The translations under genes were made by a program, and so were the position numbers. A DNA stretch of 64,000 nt from Daejeonella sp. H1SJ63 (GTDB taxonomy: Bacteria; Bacteroidota; Bacteroidia; Sphingobacteriales; Sphingobacteriaceae): contig NZ_JARKMZ010000032.1 of NCBI RefSeq assembly GCF_029360775.1, positions 1 to 64,000 of the forward strand. Direction: 5' to 3'. Shown here one piece after another: positions 18,241 through 27,744 of the stretch. Numbering within the stretch: position 1 is the first letter of the stretch; every line of letters begins with the position of its first letter. The notes below the pieces were generated by a model. That model was not told where the DNA came from, did no database searches, and was given only the letters and a program-made list of their open reading frames with translations.

Positions 18241-19329
18241 TTAAACCAGAAACCCTCCACCAATAAGGTCGTTCCCTTCATAGAATACTGCCGATTGTCC
18301 GGGAGCAATTCCTGATACAGTATGGTGAAAATTGACTTTTATACGGTCGCCTTCCTGAGAAAGGGTACTTAAGGCTCCTGAATCTTTGTAGCGAATTTTG
18401 GTCACTGCCTCAAGTGGTTCAGTAATACTTTCATATTTAACCAGATTGATATTGCGTACCAATGCTTCCGATTTTTCAAGTTCATCGGCTGTTCCAAGCA
18501 TAACGGTATTACTTTCAGGAAGAATGCGGGTAACAAACATCGGGTGCCCGAAAGCTACTCCAAGTCCCTTGCGCTGCCCGATAGTATAAAAAGGGTATCC
18601 CTGATGTTTACCTGCGATAGTGCCATCACTAAGCATGAAATTTCCGGGACCGATACGTTCATCAAGATCCTGAACTTTATTTCTCAGAAATGCACGGTAA
18701 TCATTGTCAGGAACAAAGCAGATTTCATAACTCTCAGATTTATTGGCAAGTTCAAGCTGTCCCATGTCTTTAGCCATTTGTCTGATTTCAGACTTAGCGA
18801 AACTTCCCAGAGGGAAACGTGTGCGGGCAAGGTTTTCCTGAGAAACTCCCCAAAGAACATAAGACTGATCCTTATGCTCATCTTTTCCCTTGGATATTAC
18901 GTATCGTCCGTTATCCTGCAGGCGGATATTGGCATAATGTCCGGTAGCAATAAACTCACAATCAAGTTTATCAGCACGTTTTAAAAGAGCTTCCCATTTG
19001 ATATGGGTATTACAGAGTACACATGGGTTCGGGGTCCTTCCTGAAAGGTATTCATCTACGAAATTATCGATCACGAAATCTCCGAATTCCTCTCTGATGT
19101 CAAGAATATAATGGGGGAAACCATAAGCTACAGCCAAAGCACGTGCATCATTAATGCTGTCAAGACTACAGCAGCCTGTTTCTTTGGAAGAACCACCGGA
19201 TGAGGCATAATCCCATGTCTTCATGGTTAGTCCGATCACTTCATACCCCTGCTCATGCAGCATAACTGCAGCAACCGAACTGTCGACACCGCCACTCATG
19301 GCTACTAAAACTCTTCCTTTTTTACTCAT
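18241..19329 (-). CDS. mnmA: tRNA-specific 2-thiouridylase MnmA
   Basis: A 362-residue enzyme that installs the 2-thio group on U34 of Glu, Gln and Lys tRNAs. The PP-loop SGGVDSSVAAVML (near residue 10), the catalytic cysteines in NPCVLCN (near 100) and SYEICFVPDND (near 200), and IGQRKGLGVA are all present. The C-terminal beta-barrel region ends with SGIAPGQSAVFYEGN. The sulfur delivery proteins are not in this window. It stands 132 bases or more from both neighbours. Confidence 0.97.
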   Translation of the reverse strand: MSKKGRVLVAMSGGVDSSVAAVMLHEQGYEVIGLTMKTWDYASSGGSSKETGCCSLDSINDARALAVAYGFPHYILDIREEFGDFVIDNFVDEYLSGRTPNPCVLCNTHIKWEALLKRADKLDCEFIATGHYANIRLQDNGRYVISKGKDEHKDQSYVLWGVSQENLARTRFPLGSFAKSEIRQMAKDMGQLELANKSESYEICFVPDNDYRAFLRNKVQDLDERIGPGNFMLSDGTIAGKHQGYPFYTIGQRKGLGVAFGHPMFVTRILPESNTVMLGTADELEKSEALVRNINLVKYESITEPLEAVTKIRYKDSGALSTLSQEGDRIKVNFHHTVSGIAPGQSAVFYEGNDLIGGGFLV

Positions 19330-19504
19330 TGATTCTCAACACAGATATGACATCAGATTTTTTGCAAAGATAAGGCTTTAAAAATTAAGAGCACAGCCGA
19401 GTCAGTCAGATCAGAGTAAATAATGAACCATAAGAATATGATCTTAATAGTTAATTGAATTACATAATCAATTATTTATTAGATACTTATATTTTATTTA
19501 GTTA

Positions 19505-20872
19505 TTATTTAATATAGACAGTTTTGGTATTCACAAATTCTCTGATACCATAGAGCCCGAGTTCCCGGCCGTAACCGGATTCTTTAATTCCTCCGAATGG
19601 TAACCGGGCGTCAGATCTGACAAATGAATTCACAAAACATGAACCTGCTTCCAGATGTTTTGAGGCGATTTCTTCACCTTTAGAAAGGTTTTGAGTATAC
19701 ACTGTTGCACCAAGTCCGTAAATGGTATCATTAGCAATTCGTATGGCATCCTCTTCATTATCTGCAGTAATGATGGCTGCAACGGGTCCGAAAAGCTCTT
19801 CATCGTAAGCCGGCATTCCTTTTTTAACATTGGTAAGGATTGTAGGCGGGTAATAGGCATGTCCTGCTTCAGGAATTATTCCTCCAAGGATGCATTCTGC
19901 ACCTGATGCTATGCTTTTTTCTACCTGCCGATGAAGCTCATCCCTTAAGTCGGCACGTGCCTGCGGACCAATATCGCTTTTAGGGTCCAGTGGATCTCCC
20001 ATAATTTTAGCACTCATTTTTTGTTTGAATAGCTCTGTAAATTCTTTTTCAATTGATTTTACAACAATAAAGCGTTTTGAAGAGATGCAGCTTTGTCCGC
20101 TGTTTACCAGACGGCTGTTGACACAATTTTCTGCCGCGAGTTCAAGATCTGCATCCTCCAGAATCAGACTCGGATCGCTGCCTCCAAGCTCCAGCACAGC
20201 CTTTTTTAACAGAGATGCAGCTTTTGCCGCTACTTTTTTGCCTGCAGCAGTACTTCCGGTCAGGCTTACTGCTTTAATATTGGGGTTTTCAATTACGACA
20301 TTCACTTGATCACTTGAAATCAACAATGTTCTGAAAGTATTCTCCGGGAATCCGGCATCCCTGAAAATATTTTCTATTTCAATGGCACATCCGAAAACGT
20401 TGGAGGCATGCTTTAATACTGCGGTGTTTCCGGCCATCAGAGTTGGAGCCAGAAAACGGAAGACCTGCCAGAAAGGGAAATTCCAGGGCATAACGGCCAG
20501 TATCACACCCAGTGGTTGAAAGTTTACATAACTCTTTCCGGCATCCGTTTCAATTATTTCGTCTTTCAGGAAACCCTCAGCATGATTTGCATAGTATTCG
20601 CATACATGGGCACATTTCTCAATTTCTGCAAGGCCTCCCTGAATGGGTTTGCCCATCTCCAGCGCCATGAGTTCAGCAAGTTGATCCTTTCTGCTGCGTA
20701 AGAGAGCGGCAGCTGAAATAAAGTATTTACTGCGCTCTGAAAAAGAGATGTTTTTCCATTCTTTAAATGCTTTGTGGGTCTGATCAAGGATTTTGCCGAC
20801 CTCCTCCTTATCATGTGTTTGCCAGGTGTTCAGAACATCTCCATTTGCCGGATTGATAGATTGTATTAACAT
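19505..20872 (-). CDS. NAD(P)-dependent succinate-semialdehyde-type aldehyde dehydrogenase
   Basis: A 455-residue aldehyde dehydrogenase. Catalytic glutamate in LELGGSDPSL and catalytic cysteine in NSGQSCISSKRF; NAD(P) binding around SLTGSTAAGKKVA and MPWNFPFWQVFR. The short length (455 rather than about 480-500) and the early LIQSINPANGD start fit the Sad/YneI group that oxidises succinate semialdehyde, but substrate assignment is inference. It is divergent from the arsenosugar-type cassette with a 219-base gap. Confidence 0.9.
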   Translation of the reverse strand: MLIQSINPANGDVLNTWQTHDKEEVGKILDQTHKAFKEWKNISFSERSKYFISAAALLRSRKDQLAELMALEMGKPIQGGLAEIEKCAHVCEYYANHAEGFLKDEIIETDAGKSYVNFQPLGVILAVMPWNFPFWQVFRFLAPTLMAGNTAVLKHASNVFGCAIEIENIFRDAGFPENTFRTLLISSDQVNVVIENPNIKAVSLTGSTAAGKKVAAKAASLLKKAVLELGGSDPSLILEDADLELAAENCVNSRLVNSGQSCISSKRFIVVKSIEKEFTELFKQKMSAKIMGDPLDPKSDIGPQARADLRDELHRQVEKSIASGAECILGGIIPEAGHAYYPPTILTNVKKGMPAYDEELFGPVAAIITADNEEDAIRIANDTIYGLGATVYTQNLSKGEEIASKHLEAGSCFVNSFVRSDARLPFGGIKESGYGRELGLYGIREFVNTKTVYIK

Positions 20873-21091
20873 GGATTAAAGTTACGAAATCGTTCAATGA
20901 GAATTTATTATTCAAAATATTTGTGCTTTTGATCATATTTCCGGGACAGGGAGCATACAGAAATATATTTACAACAATTCTTTGACATCCTGAATACATT
21001 TATACGATTTCTTATTTTGAACTTTGAGCAATAAGGGAGATGTTTGGACTAAGGAGATGATGTTCCCGTTTAATGTATGTAATTAAGTCAT

Positions 21092-21427
21092 ATGAGTAAT
21101 CACTATTATAACGCAGAAGACCTTGCAAAATTTGGTAATGTAGCCGAATATCAGAAGGAGATGGCCGATAAATTTTTCTCCTATTACGGAGAAGTATTTA
21201 AGGAAGGGCATTTAACAGCCAAGGAAAAATCATTGATTGCCCTTGCAGTAGCCCATGCCGTTCAATGTCCGTATTGTATAGATGCCTACAGCAGCGATGC
21301 ATTTGAAAAGGGTTACAGCGAATCCCAGATGATGGAAGCGGTGCATGTAGCTTCGGCAATTAAAGGCGGAGCTGTTTTGGTTCATGGGGTTCAGATGATG
21401 AATAAGGTTAAAGAAATTGGCATGTAA
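21092..21427 (+). CDS. Arsenosugar-associated AhpD/carboxymuconolactone decarboxylase-like protein
   Basis: A 111-residue all-helical protein of the AhpD-like (CMD) fold with a CPYC redox pair (QCPYCIDAYSSDA, about residues 52-64) and the GYSESQMMEAVHVASAIKGGA helix. This subgroup is known to me as the arsenosugar biosynthesis-associated peroxidase-like protein and occurs next to radical SAM ArsS, as here (7-base gap). Its chemical role is not established; a thiol redox step is plausible. It is the first gene of a three- or four-gene operon. Confidence 0.88.
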   Translation: MSNHYYNAEDLAKFGNVAEYQKEMADKFFSYYGEVFKEGHLTAKEKSLIALAVAHAVQCPYCIDAYSSDAFEKGYSESQMMEAVHVASAIKGGAVLVHGVQMMNKVKEIGM

Positions 21428-21434
21428 GGACTTT

Positions 21435-22478
21435 ATGATTAAATCACTCAAAGTTTTACATCATCCGCTTGCTGAGCCGCTTAATCAGCTTGAAATTCTT
21501 GAAGCTCATTCAAAAGATACTTCATTCAGGGAAAAGCTTGGATTGTATGGAATGTTTCCCTTAAGATCCTCGGGTATTGATATTCTGCAGATCAATGTGG
21601 GTAAAATGTGTAATCAGACCTGCAAACACTGTCATGTGGATGCAGGGCCTGACCGTAAGGAGATTATGAGCAGGCAGACTATGGAACAGTGCCTTGAAGT
21701 ATTGAAGAATTCAGACATTGGTACAGTTGATCTGACCGGCGGAGCACCTGAGCTAAACCCCGATTTCAGATGGTTTGTTGAAGAGATTAAAAAGCTGGGG
21801 AAGCATGTCATTGTGCGTTGTAATCTTACTATTATTCTCGCGAATAAACGTTTTCATGATCTTCCTGGTTTCTTTAAGGAAAATAAAGTGGAAGTAGTTT
21901 CTTCACTTCCGGGCTTTACCCGCGATCGTACCGACAGACAGCGTGGAGACGGAGTTTTTGAGGACTCGATCAAAGCTCTGCAAATGTTAAATCAGGTGGG
22001 ATACGGAGCCGAGGGGAGCGGACTGGTCTTGAATCTCGTTTATAATCCTGCAGGTGCATTTTTGCCACCTGCTCAGCTTGCATTGGAAAAAGAATACAAA
22101 GCTGAGCTTTTATCACGCTACAATATCATTTTTAACAGCCTTTATGCAATAACCAATATGCCTGTAAGCAGATATCTTGATTATCTGCTCAGTTCCGGTA
22201 ATTATGAGAGGTATATGGATAAATTGATTTCAGCATTCAATCCGGCAGCAGTTTCAAATCTGATGTGCAGAAATACCATCTCTGTTGGCTGGGATGGCTA
22301 TCTGTATGATTGCGATTTTAATCAAATGCTTGAATTGCAGGTTTCAACTGAAAAGTCCCGACATATTTCAGAATTTGATCTTCAGGCTCTCAGCAACAGA
22401 AGTATTGTATTGAAACAGCATTGCTTTGGATGCACTGCCGGAGCAGGATCAAGCTGTGGAGGAAGTATAGCCGATTAA
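21435..22478 (+). CDS. arsS: Arsenosugar biosynthesis radical SAM protein ArsS-like
   Basis: A 347-residue radical SAM enzyme. The [4Fe-4S]-SAM cysteines are CNQTCKHC, followed by HVDAGPDR and TGGAPELNPDF; the C-terminal part has further cysteines in MCRNTISVGWDGYLYDCDFNQ and HCFGCTAGAGSSCGG. In the ArsS family the enzyme is proposed to join the adenosyl/ribosyl part of SAM to methylated arsenic during arsenosugar synthesis; the function here is by homology and context. I start at the ATG at 21435 rather than a TTG at 21417 inside the preceding gene. The glycosyltransferase follows after 2 bases. Confidence 0.88.
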   Translation: MIKSLKVLHHPLAEPLNQLEILEAHSKDTSFREKLGLYGMFPLRSSGIDILQINVGKMCNQTCKHCHVDAGPDRKEIMSRQTMEQCLEVLKNSDIGTVDLTGGAPELNPDFRWFVEEIKKLGKHVIVRCNLTIILANKRFHDLPGFFKENKVEVVSSLPGFTRDRTDRQRGDGVFEDSIKALQMLNQVGYGAEGSGLVLNLVYNPAGAFLPPAQLALEKEYKAELLSRYNIIFNSLYAITNMPVSRYLDYLLSSGNYERYMDKLISAFNPAAVSNLMCRNTISVGWDGYLYDCDFNQMLELQVSTEKSRHISEFDLQALSNRSIVLKQHCFGCTAGAGSSCGGSIAD

Positions 22479-22480
22479 TC

Positions 22481-23095
22481 ATGACAGAACTCGAATCAGT
22501 TGCCCTTATCTTATTTGTTAAAGATCCTGTCCCGGGACAGGTTAAAACCCGGCTCGCTAAAGCTATAGGTGATCAAAAGGCTAGTGAGGTTTATCGTATT
22601 CTGCTGAAGAACACTTTAGATATCAGCCTTCCACTGGCTTGTCCTAAATTTGTTTATTATGCAGAAGCTGTAAATGAAGATGATCAGTGGAATGTTCCGG
22701 GATATATCAAGAAATTGCAGGAGGGGGAAGATCTCGGTGAGAGAATGTATAATGCCTTTAAGGATCTGTTCTATCTGGGATTTGAAAAGGTTTTAATTAT
22801 AGGCAGCGACTGCTATGATCTGAAAACCGAAATTATTCAGGAGGGTTTCAGGCAATTGAATACGAAAAAGGTGGTTATTGGTCCGGCATTGGATGGAGGT
22901 TATTATTTACTCGGAATGAATGCCCTTATTCCTGAACTGTTTTTTGATAAAGCCTGGAGCACTGATCAGCTGAAAGATCAGACCGTCAATGAGCTTCGCA
23001 GAATGGATATTTCCTATAGTTTACTTCCTGAACTCAGAGATATAGATGATCTTGATGATTTCCTTGCAAGTGGAATTGTTATTTCTGAGACCTAA
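22481..23095 (+). CDS. TIGR04282-type (arsenosugar-associated) glycosyltransferase
   Basis: A 204-residue GT-A-fold nucleotidyl/glycosyltransferase of the family annotated as arsenosugar biosynthesis glycosyltransferase. Visible features are the N-terminal ALILFVKDPVPGQVKTRLAK, the metal-binding-type IIGSDCYDL, and IGPALDGGYYLLGM. It begins 2 bases after arsS and is almost certainly co-translated. The donor and acceptor sugars are unknown. The ATG at 22481 gives the usual family N-terminus; a longer reading frame into arsS is spurious. Confidence 0.88.
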   Translation: MTELESVALILFVKDPVPGQVKTRLAKAIGDQKASEVYRILLKNTLDISLPLACPKFVYYAEAVNEDDQWNVPGYIKKLQEGEDLGERMYNAFKDLFYLGFEKVLIIGSDCYDLKTEIIQEGFRQLNTKKVVIGPALDGGYYLLGMNALIPELFFDKAWSTDQLKDQTVNELRRMDISYSLLPELRDIDDLDDFLASGIVISET

Positions 23096-23127
23096 TTAAG
23101 CAGATACCAAACCTACTATTTCGAATT

Positions 23128-24033
23128 ATGGATCAGCCTTCGTCAATCTCAAAGCATGAACTTCACCCGCGCAATAAGCACCGGGGGGCTTATGATTTTC
23201 CTAAGCTGATTGAAGGTACTCCTGAACTTGCTGATCATGTGTTTATGAATCAGTTTCATCATCTTACTCTTGATTTTGCTGACTCTGTTGCGGTAAAGGC
23301 TTTGAACAAGGCTTTGTTACGTCATTTTTACAGGATTGAATTATGGGACATTCCGGATGGATATCTCTGTCCACCAATCCCCGGCAGAGCAGACTATATT
23401 CATTATGCTGCTGATTTAATGGCAGATAAGAATGGAAATATTCCCCGGGGCAAAAATGTCAGGGTTCTGGATATTGGTGTGGGAGCGAATTGTATTTATC
23501 CTTTAATTGGTCATCAGGAGTATGGCTGGACTTTCGTGGGTTCTGAAATTGATCAGCTGGCCATTCGTTCAGCAAGAAACATCATTGAAGCAAACGGACT
23601 GGCGAAGTTCATCAGTATCCGAAAGCAAAATTCGGCAAAATCTATTTTTAAGGATATCATTCATCGCGATGAAAAGTTTGATCTGACCATCTGTAATCCT
23701 CCCTTTCATTCTTCAATGAAAGATGCGGCAGCCGGAACAGAACGTAAATGGAAAAATCTCGGAAAGGATAAAAAAGGTTCAGAATTATTGAATTTCGGAG
23801 GTAAGAATGCAGAACTCTGGTGTGAAGGAGGAGAACAGGCTTTTCTTCTTCAGATGATCTCAGAGAGTGCAGAATATGCCGGCTCTGTGAAATGGTTTAC
23901 TTCACTGGTTTCTAAAAAGGAAAGTCTTCCGGCCTGCTACAGGGCTCTCGAAAACTTAAAGGTTGCAGAGGTCAGAACAATGGTGATGAAACAGGGACAG
24001 AAGGAGAGCAGGATACTTGCCTGGAGACTGTAA
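23128..24033 (+). CDS. rlmF: 23S rRNA (adenine(1618)-N(6))-methyltransferase RlmF
   Basis: A 301-residue SAM-dependent methyltransferase that modifies A1618 of 23S rRNA. Start HPRNKHRGAYDFPKLI, SAM motif VLDIGVGANCIYPLIG, and catalytic NPPFHSS (motif IV, CNPPFH) are diagnostic of RlmF (formerly YbiN). It follows the glycosyltransferase by 32 bases; its link to the arsenosugar-type genes looks positional only. The minus-strand terminator just downstream belongs to the convergent gene. Confidence 0.95.
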   Translation: MDQPSSISKHELHPRNKHRGAYDFPKLIEGTPELADHVFMNQFHHLTLDFADSVAVKALNKALLRHFYRIELWDIPDGYLCPPIPGRADYIHYAADLMADKNGNIPRGKNVRVLDIGVGANCIYPLIGHQEYGWTFVGSEIDQLAIRSARNIIEANGLAKFISIRKQNSAKSIFKDIIHRDEKFDLTICNPPFHSSMKDAAAGTERKWKNLGKDKKGSELLNFGGKNAELWCEGGEQAFLLQMISESAEYAGSVKWFTSLVSKKESLPACYRALENLKVAEVRTMVMKQGQKESRILAWRL

Positions 24034-24050
24034 ATAGATTGCTCGAAGCT

Positions 24051-24088
24051 ATAAAAAAAAGCTGACCCGAATGAACGGAATCAGCTTT
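24051..24088 (-). terminator. Terminator of the dehydrogenase-cytochrome operon (minus strand)
   Basis: On the minus strand an 8-base stem (AAAGCTGA with TCAGCTTT) with an inner CCG/CGG pairing, followed by a run of T (complement of 24053-24060). It lies 20 bases past the stop codon of the gene ending at 24108. Confidence 0.85.
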
Positions 24089-24107
24089 CTAAGCTGTTGA
24101 ACAGGAT

Positions 24108-25901
24108 TTATTTTTTACCTGATTGCCTTACTGCAGCTACTTCTTCTTTGGAAATTGCATCAGAATTATTTCCCCAGCTTTTTCGGATGTAAGTCAGTAC
24201 TTCAGCAACCTGAGCATCATTGAGGAAGCTTCCGTGAGCCGGCATAGTTTCGCTGTATGGTAATCCTTTAACAGTTATTGGTCCGGATAATCCATTTAAA
24301 ACTACATTGATTAATCTAGTTCTGTCGCCGTTAACCCATTCTGATCCTTCAAGAGGAGGGAAACGGCCTCCGTCACCTTTCCCATCGCGCTGATGACAGG
24401 CACCGCAGTACATGGTATAAACTGCAGAAGCAACAACAGGCTTCCCACGGTCAAGATCATCTTTTATTGGATCAGGATCCTTTATATTGCTTGCAGTTTT
24501 CTTTCTGATCACCATTTTAGCAAGTTGTGCCGGACCGAATTTGGTTTTGTCGCCTTTGAACATTACACGCCATATTTTACCTTTTTCAGTTTCACTGATG
24601 TATAAAGAACCATCCGGTCCTTCGGTAATACCCATCGGACGGTAACCTGCAGTATTGGCTGTCAGCACAGGATCGGTTTGAATAAATCCATCTGCGAACA
24701 CTTCCCATGGTCCGGTAGTTTTACCATTTTCCATAGGTACGAAAGCCACAAAATAACCTCCCTGTGGGTAAGGCTGACGGATAGTAGAACCATGCAGAAC
24801 CACAAAAGCACCTTTTTTATAACGTGCAGGTAGTTGATTTCCCTTGTAAAAGAGGATATCATTCGGAGCAAAGTGCCCGGGGAAACCCATCACAGGTTTA
24901 GTCAGTTTTGCACCATTACCTTCTTTAATTTTATCACCTCCATATTCGGGATTGAGCAATTTCTTTCCTTTCATATGATCATAATAATAGTAAGGCCATC
25001 CGCCATCAATTCCCTGATGAACTTTGAAAAGCTCTTCTGAAGGCAATACCGCACTTTCCCATGGAGAATATAATCCAGGCCATAGCATTCTGAAATTATC
25101 TCTTCCGTGTACTACTGCATAAAGAGAATTACTGCTTTTATCCCAGTCCATGCCAACAATACTTCTCATACCGGTAGCATATCGTAATCCCTGTTCCTGT
25201 CTCTGATTCAGCTTGTTCTCATCAAATTTCCAGATGCCGCCATGGTCAATTAACTGCGGACATTCTTCGCCAGGAATAACAGCATCCGGTTTTCCTGCAC
25301 CCATCGAACCTGGACGGCCATTGGTACATACATCAGAACCTGCTCCCCATCCCACATACATATAGCCTTTACCATCAAATGCCAGAGGTTTAGTCTGATG
25401 TGAATGACTTGGAGGATTATCGATTACAATCGTGTCTACCTTACTGTCGGGAACCAGCTGCCCCGGTTTAAGCTTCTGTCGGTAAACAATCAGATTGGAA
25501 CTGTAATAAAGGTATCCGTTATGGATCTTCATGGCGGTTCCGTATTGTCCGCTTTCATATTTGCCGAAATGAGTAATGATGTCGGCTTTACCATCATTGT
25601 CAGTATCCCTTAATGCTACGTTTCCATATCCGTCAGTTCGGGCATGCAGACGGGTTTTAACATAGATATCACCATTACTGTTCACTGCAAGGTGACGCGC
25701 AAAGCCTTTCAGACTGTCTACAACAGCCAGGGCTTCAAAGCCATCAGGTAGTACAAGTCCGGCATTGTTCTTATCTCCCGGAGGTAGTTTAGGGTTCTGA
25801 TTATGGGTAAACCCATAAATTGCAGCAAATATGGCCAGCGATCCGCCAATCAATAATTTTGACCTGCCGCGATTGATTAATGTTTTGAAATTAAAATTCA
25901 T
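24108..25901 (-). CDS. Exported glucose/sorbosone-type dehydrogenase fused to cytochrome c (copy B)
   Basis: A 597-residue protein. An N-terminal hydrophobic segment (about 17-33) acts as signal or anchor. Residues about 45-460 form a beta-propeller of the PQQ-dependent glucose/sorbosone dehydrogenase type (GFARHLAVNSNGDIYV, GYMYVGWGAGSDVC, RYATGMRSIVGMDWD, MGITEGPDGSLYISET). Residues about 490-580 are a class I cytochrome c with haem motif CGACH and axial methionine in TMPAHGSFLND. The electrons from sugar or alcohol oxidation would pass from PQQ to the fused haem in the periplasm. It is the downstream member of a tandem duplicated pair. Confidence 0.88.
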   Translation of the reverse strand: MNFNFKTLINRGRSKLLIGGSLAIFAAIYGFTHNQNPKLPPGDKNNAGLVLPDGFEALAVVDSLKGFARHLAVNSNGDIYVKTRLHARTDGYGNVALRDTDNDGKADIITHFGKYESGQYGTAMKIHNGYLYYSSNLIVYRQKLKPGQLVPDSKVDTIVIDNPPSHSHQTKPLAFDGKGYMYVGWGAGSDVCTNGRPGSMGAGKPDAVIPGEECPQLIDHGGIWKFDENKLNQRQEQGLRYATGMRSIVGMDWDKSSNSLYAVVHGRDNFRMLWPGLYSPWESAVLPSEELFKVHQGIDGGWPYYYYDHMKGKKLLNPEYGGDKIKEGNGAKLTKPVMGFPGHFAPNDILFYKGNQLPARYKKGAFVVLHGSTIRQPYPQGGYFVAFVPMENGKTTGPWEVFADGFIQTDPVLTANTAGYRPMGITEGPDGSLYISETEKGKIWRVMFKGDKTKFGPAQLAKMVIRKKTASNIKDPDPIKDDLDRGKPVVASAVYTMYCGACHQRDGKGDGGRFPPLEGSEWVNGDRTRLINVVLNGLSGPITVKGLPYSETMPAHGSFLNDAQVAEVLTYIRKSWGNNSDAISKEEVAAVRQSGKK

Positions 25902-25933
25902 TTTGAGGTATTTGAGATGTTATATATGCTATT

Positions 25934-27688
25934 TTATTTACTTCCTGATTTTCTGACGGCAGCAACTTCTTCTTTACTTACTGCATCTGCTTTATTACCC
26001 CAGCTATTGCGTACGTAACTCAGCACTTCAGCAATCTGATCGTCATTCAGGAAGCTTCCATGTGCAGGCATATTCTCGCTGTATGGAGTCCCCTTAACAG
26101 TGATTGATCCTGAAAGACCATTCAGAACAACTTTAATTAGTCTTGTTTTATCACCTGTAACCCATTCAGAACCCTCAAGAGGAGGGAAGCGGGCTCCGTC
26201 GCCCTTACCGTCGCTTTGGTGGCAGGTTCCGCAATAGGTGCTGTAAACTGCTGATGCAACAAGGGGCTTTCCTAAGTTCAGATTATCTTTTACCGGATCA
26301 GGAGTTTTGATATTACTTGCAGTTTTCTTTCTTAGTGCCATTTTTGCAAGCTGGGCCGAATCGAATTTAGTTTTATCGCCCTTATACATTATACGCCAGA
26401 TTTTTCCCTTTTCGGTTTCACTGATATATAATGAGCCATCCGGACCTTCTGTAATACCCATAGGACGATATCCTGCAGCATTAGCAGTCAGGACCGGGTC
26501 TGTTTGAATGAATCCGTCAGCGAATACTTCCCATGGACCCGTTGCTTTTCCATTTTCCATCGGAACGAAAGCTACAAAATATCCGCCCTGCGGGTAAGGC
26601 TGTCTGATTGTTGAACCATGCAATACCACAAAAGCACCCTTTTTATATCGTTCAGGAAACTGATTCCCTTTATAAAACAGCAGGTCATTGGGTGCAAAGT
26701 GCCCCGGAAAACCAACTATAGGCTGAGCAAGTTTAGCGCCATCTCCCTGTTTGATCTTATCACCGCCGTATTCCGGATTTAAGAGTTTTTTACCCTGTAT
26801 CTGGTCATAATAGTAATAGGGCCAGCCACCGTCAATTCCTTTGTCCACTTTAAATAATTCATCTGCAGGCAATACTGCACTTTCCCATGGTGAAAAAAGG
26901 TTTGGCCATAGCATGTGCAGGTAATCTCTTCCGTGGACTACAGCATATAAGGAGTTAGTTGTTTTATCCCAGTCCATTCCGATAATGCTTCGCATACCGG
27001 TTGCATAACGCAGTCCCTGTGCCTGAACCTGATTTTTTTTGTTCTCGTCGAACTTAAAGATCCCGCCATGATCAATTAAATGCGGACAGCCCTCTCCGGG
27101 AATAACAGCATCAGGCTTTCCTACTCCTTTGGAGCCAGGTTTTCCATCTGAGCAAACATCAGAACCTGCTCCCCAGCCCACATACATATAACCCTTTCCG
27201 TCAAATGCAATTGATTTTCCCTGATGAATATGTGCCGGTGGATAGTCGATTACCAAAGTGTCAATAGCGCTTTCCGGAAGGAGTTCACCCTTTCTAAGCT
27301 TTTGACGGAAAACCATCAGGTTAGAGCTGAAATACAGGTAGCCGTTATGAATCTTCATTGCGGTACCGAATGGGCCGCTTTCGTAAACAGAAAAGTGCTT
27401 AATGATATCGGCTTTACCATCCTGATTAGTATCTCTGAGCGCTACGTTTCCAAAGCCTCCGCTGCGGGCATGAAAGCGGGTTTTGACATAGATGTCGCCA
27501 TTATAATTAACAGCGAGATGCCTTGCGGCACCTTTCAGACTGTCCACTACGGCTAAAGCCTCAAATCCATCCGGAAGGTAGAGTCCGGCATTGTTTTTAT
27601 CAGCTAAAGGTAATTTGGGATTCTGATAAATACTGAAGCCAAATGTGATGAAGAGAAGAAGGAATGGAATGATGTATAATTTTTTCAT
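25934..27688 (-). CDS. Exported glucose/sorbosone-type dehydrogenase fused to cytochrome c (copy A)
   Basis: A 584-residue paralogue of the next gene downstream, closely similar along the full length by eye; most differences are conservative and the N-terminal signal regions differ. A Sec signal peptide (about 1-20) replaces the longer anchor of copy B. The propeller motifs are the same (GAARHLAVNYNGDIYV, GYMYVGWGAGSDVC, RYATGMRSIIGMDWD); the haem motif is CGTCH with NMPAHGSFLND supplying the axial methionine. The 32-base gap to copy B indicates one transcript. Copies may differ in substrate or redox potential; this is inference. Confidence 0.88.
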   Translation of the reverse strand: MKKLYIIPFLLLFITFGFSIYQNPKLPLADKNNAGLYLPDGFEALAVVDSLKGAARHLAVNYNGDIYVKTRFHARSGGFGNVALRDTNQDGKADIIKHFSVYESGPFGTAMKIHNGYLYFSSNLMVFRQKLRKGELLPESAIDTLVIDYPPAHIHQGKSIAFDGKGYMYVGWGAGSDVCSDGKPGSKGVGKPDAVIPGEGCPHLIDHGGIFKFDENKKNQVQAQGLRYATGMRSIIGMDWDKTTNSLYAVVHGRDYLHMLWPNLFSPWESAVLPADELFKVDKGIDGGWPYYYYDQIQGKKLLNPEYGGDKIKQGDGAKLAQPIVGFPGHFAPNDLLFYKGNQFPERYKKGAFVVLHGSTIRQPYPQGGYFVAFVPMENGKATGPWEVFADGFIQTDPVLTANAAGYRPMGITEGPDGSLYISETEKGKIWRIMYKGDKTKFDSAQLAKMALRKKTASNIKTPDPVKDNLNLGKPLVASAVYSTYCGTCHQSDGKGDGARFPPLEGSEWVTGDKTRLIKVVLNGLSGSITVKGTPYSENMPAHGSFLNDDQIAEVLSYVRNSWGNKADAVSKEEVAAVRKSGSK

Positions 27689-27744
27689 AAGTATTAATTG
27701 TATTTAGCCGGCAGTTTTTCGTTTTTCAGGTTCTTCCCTTTGTT

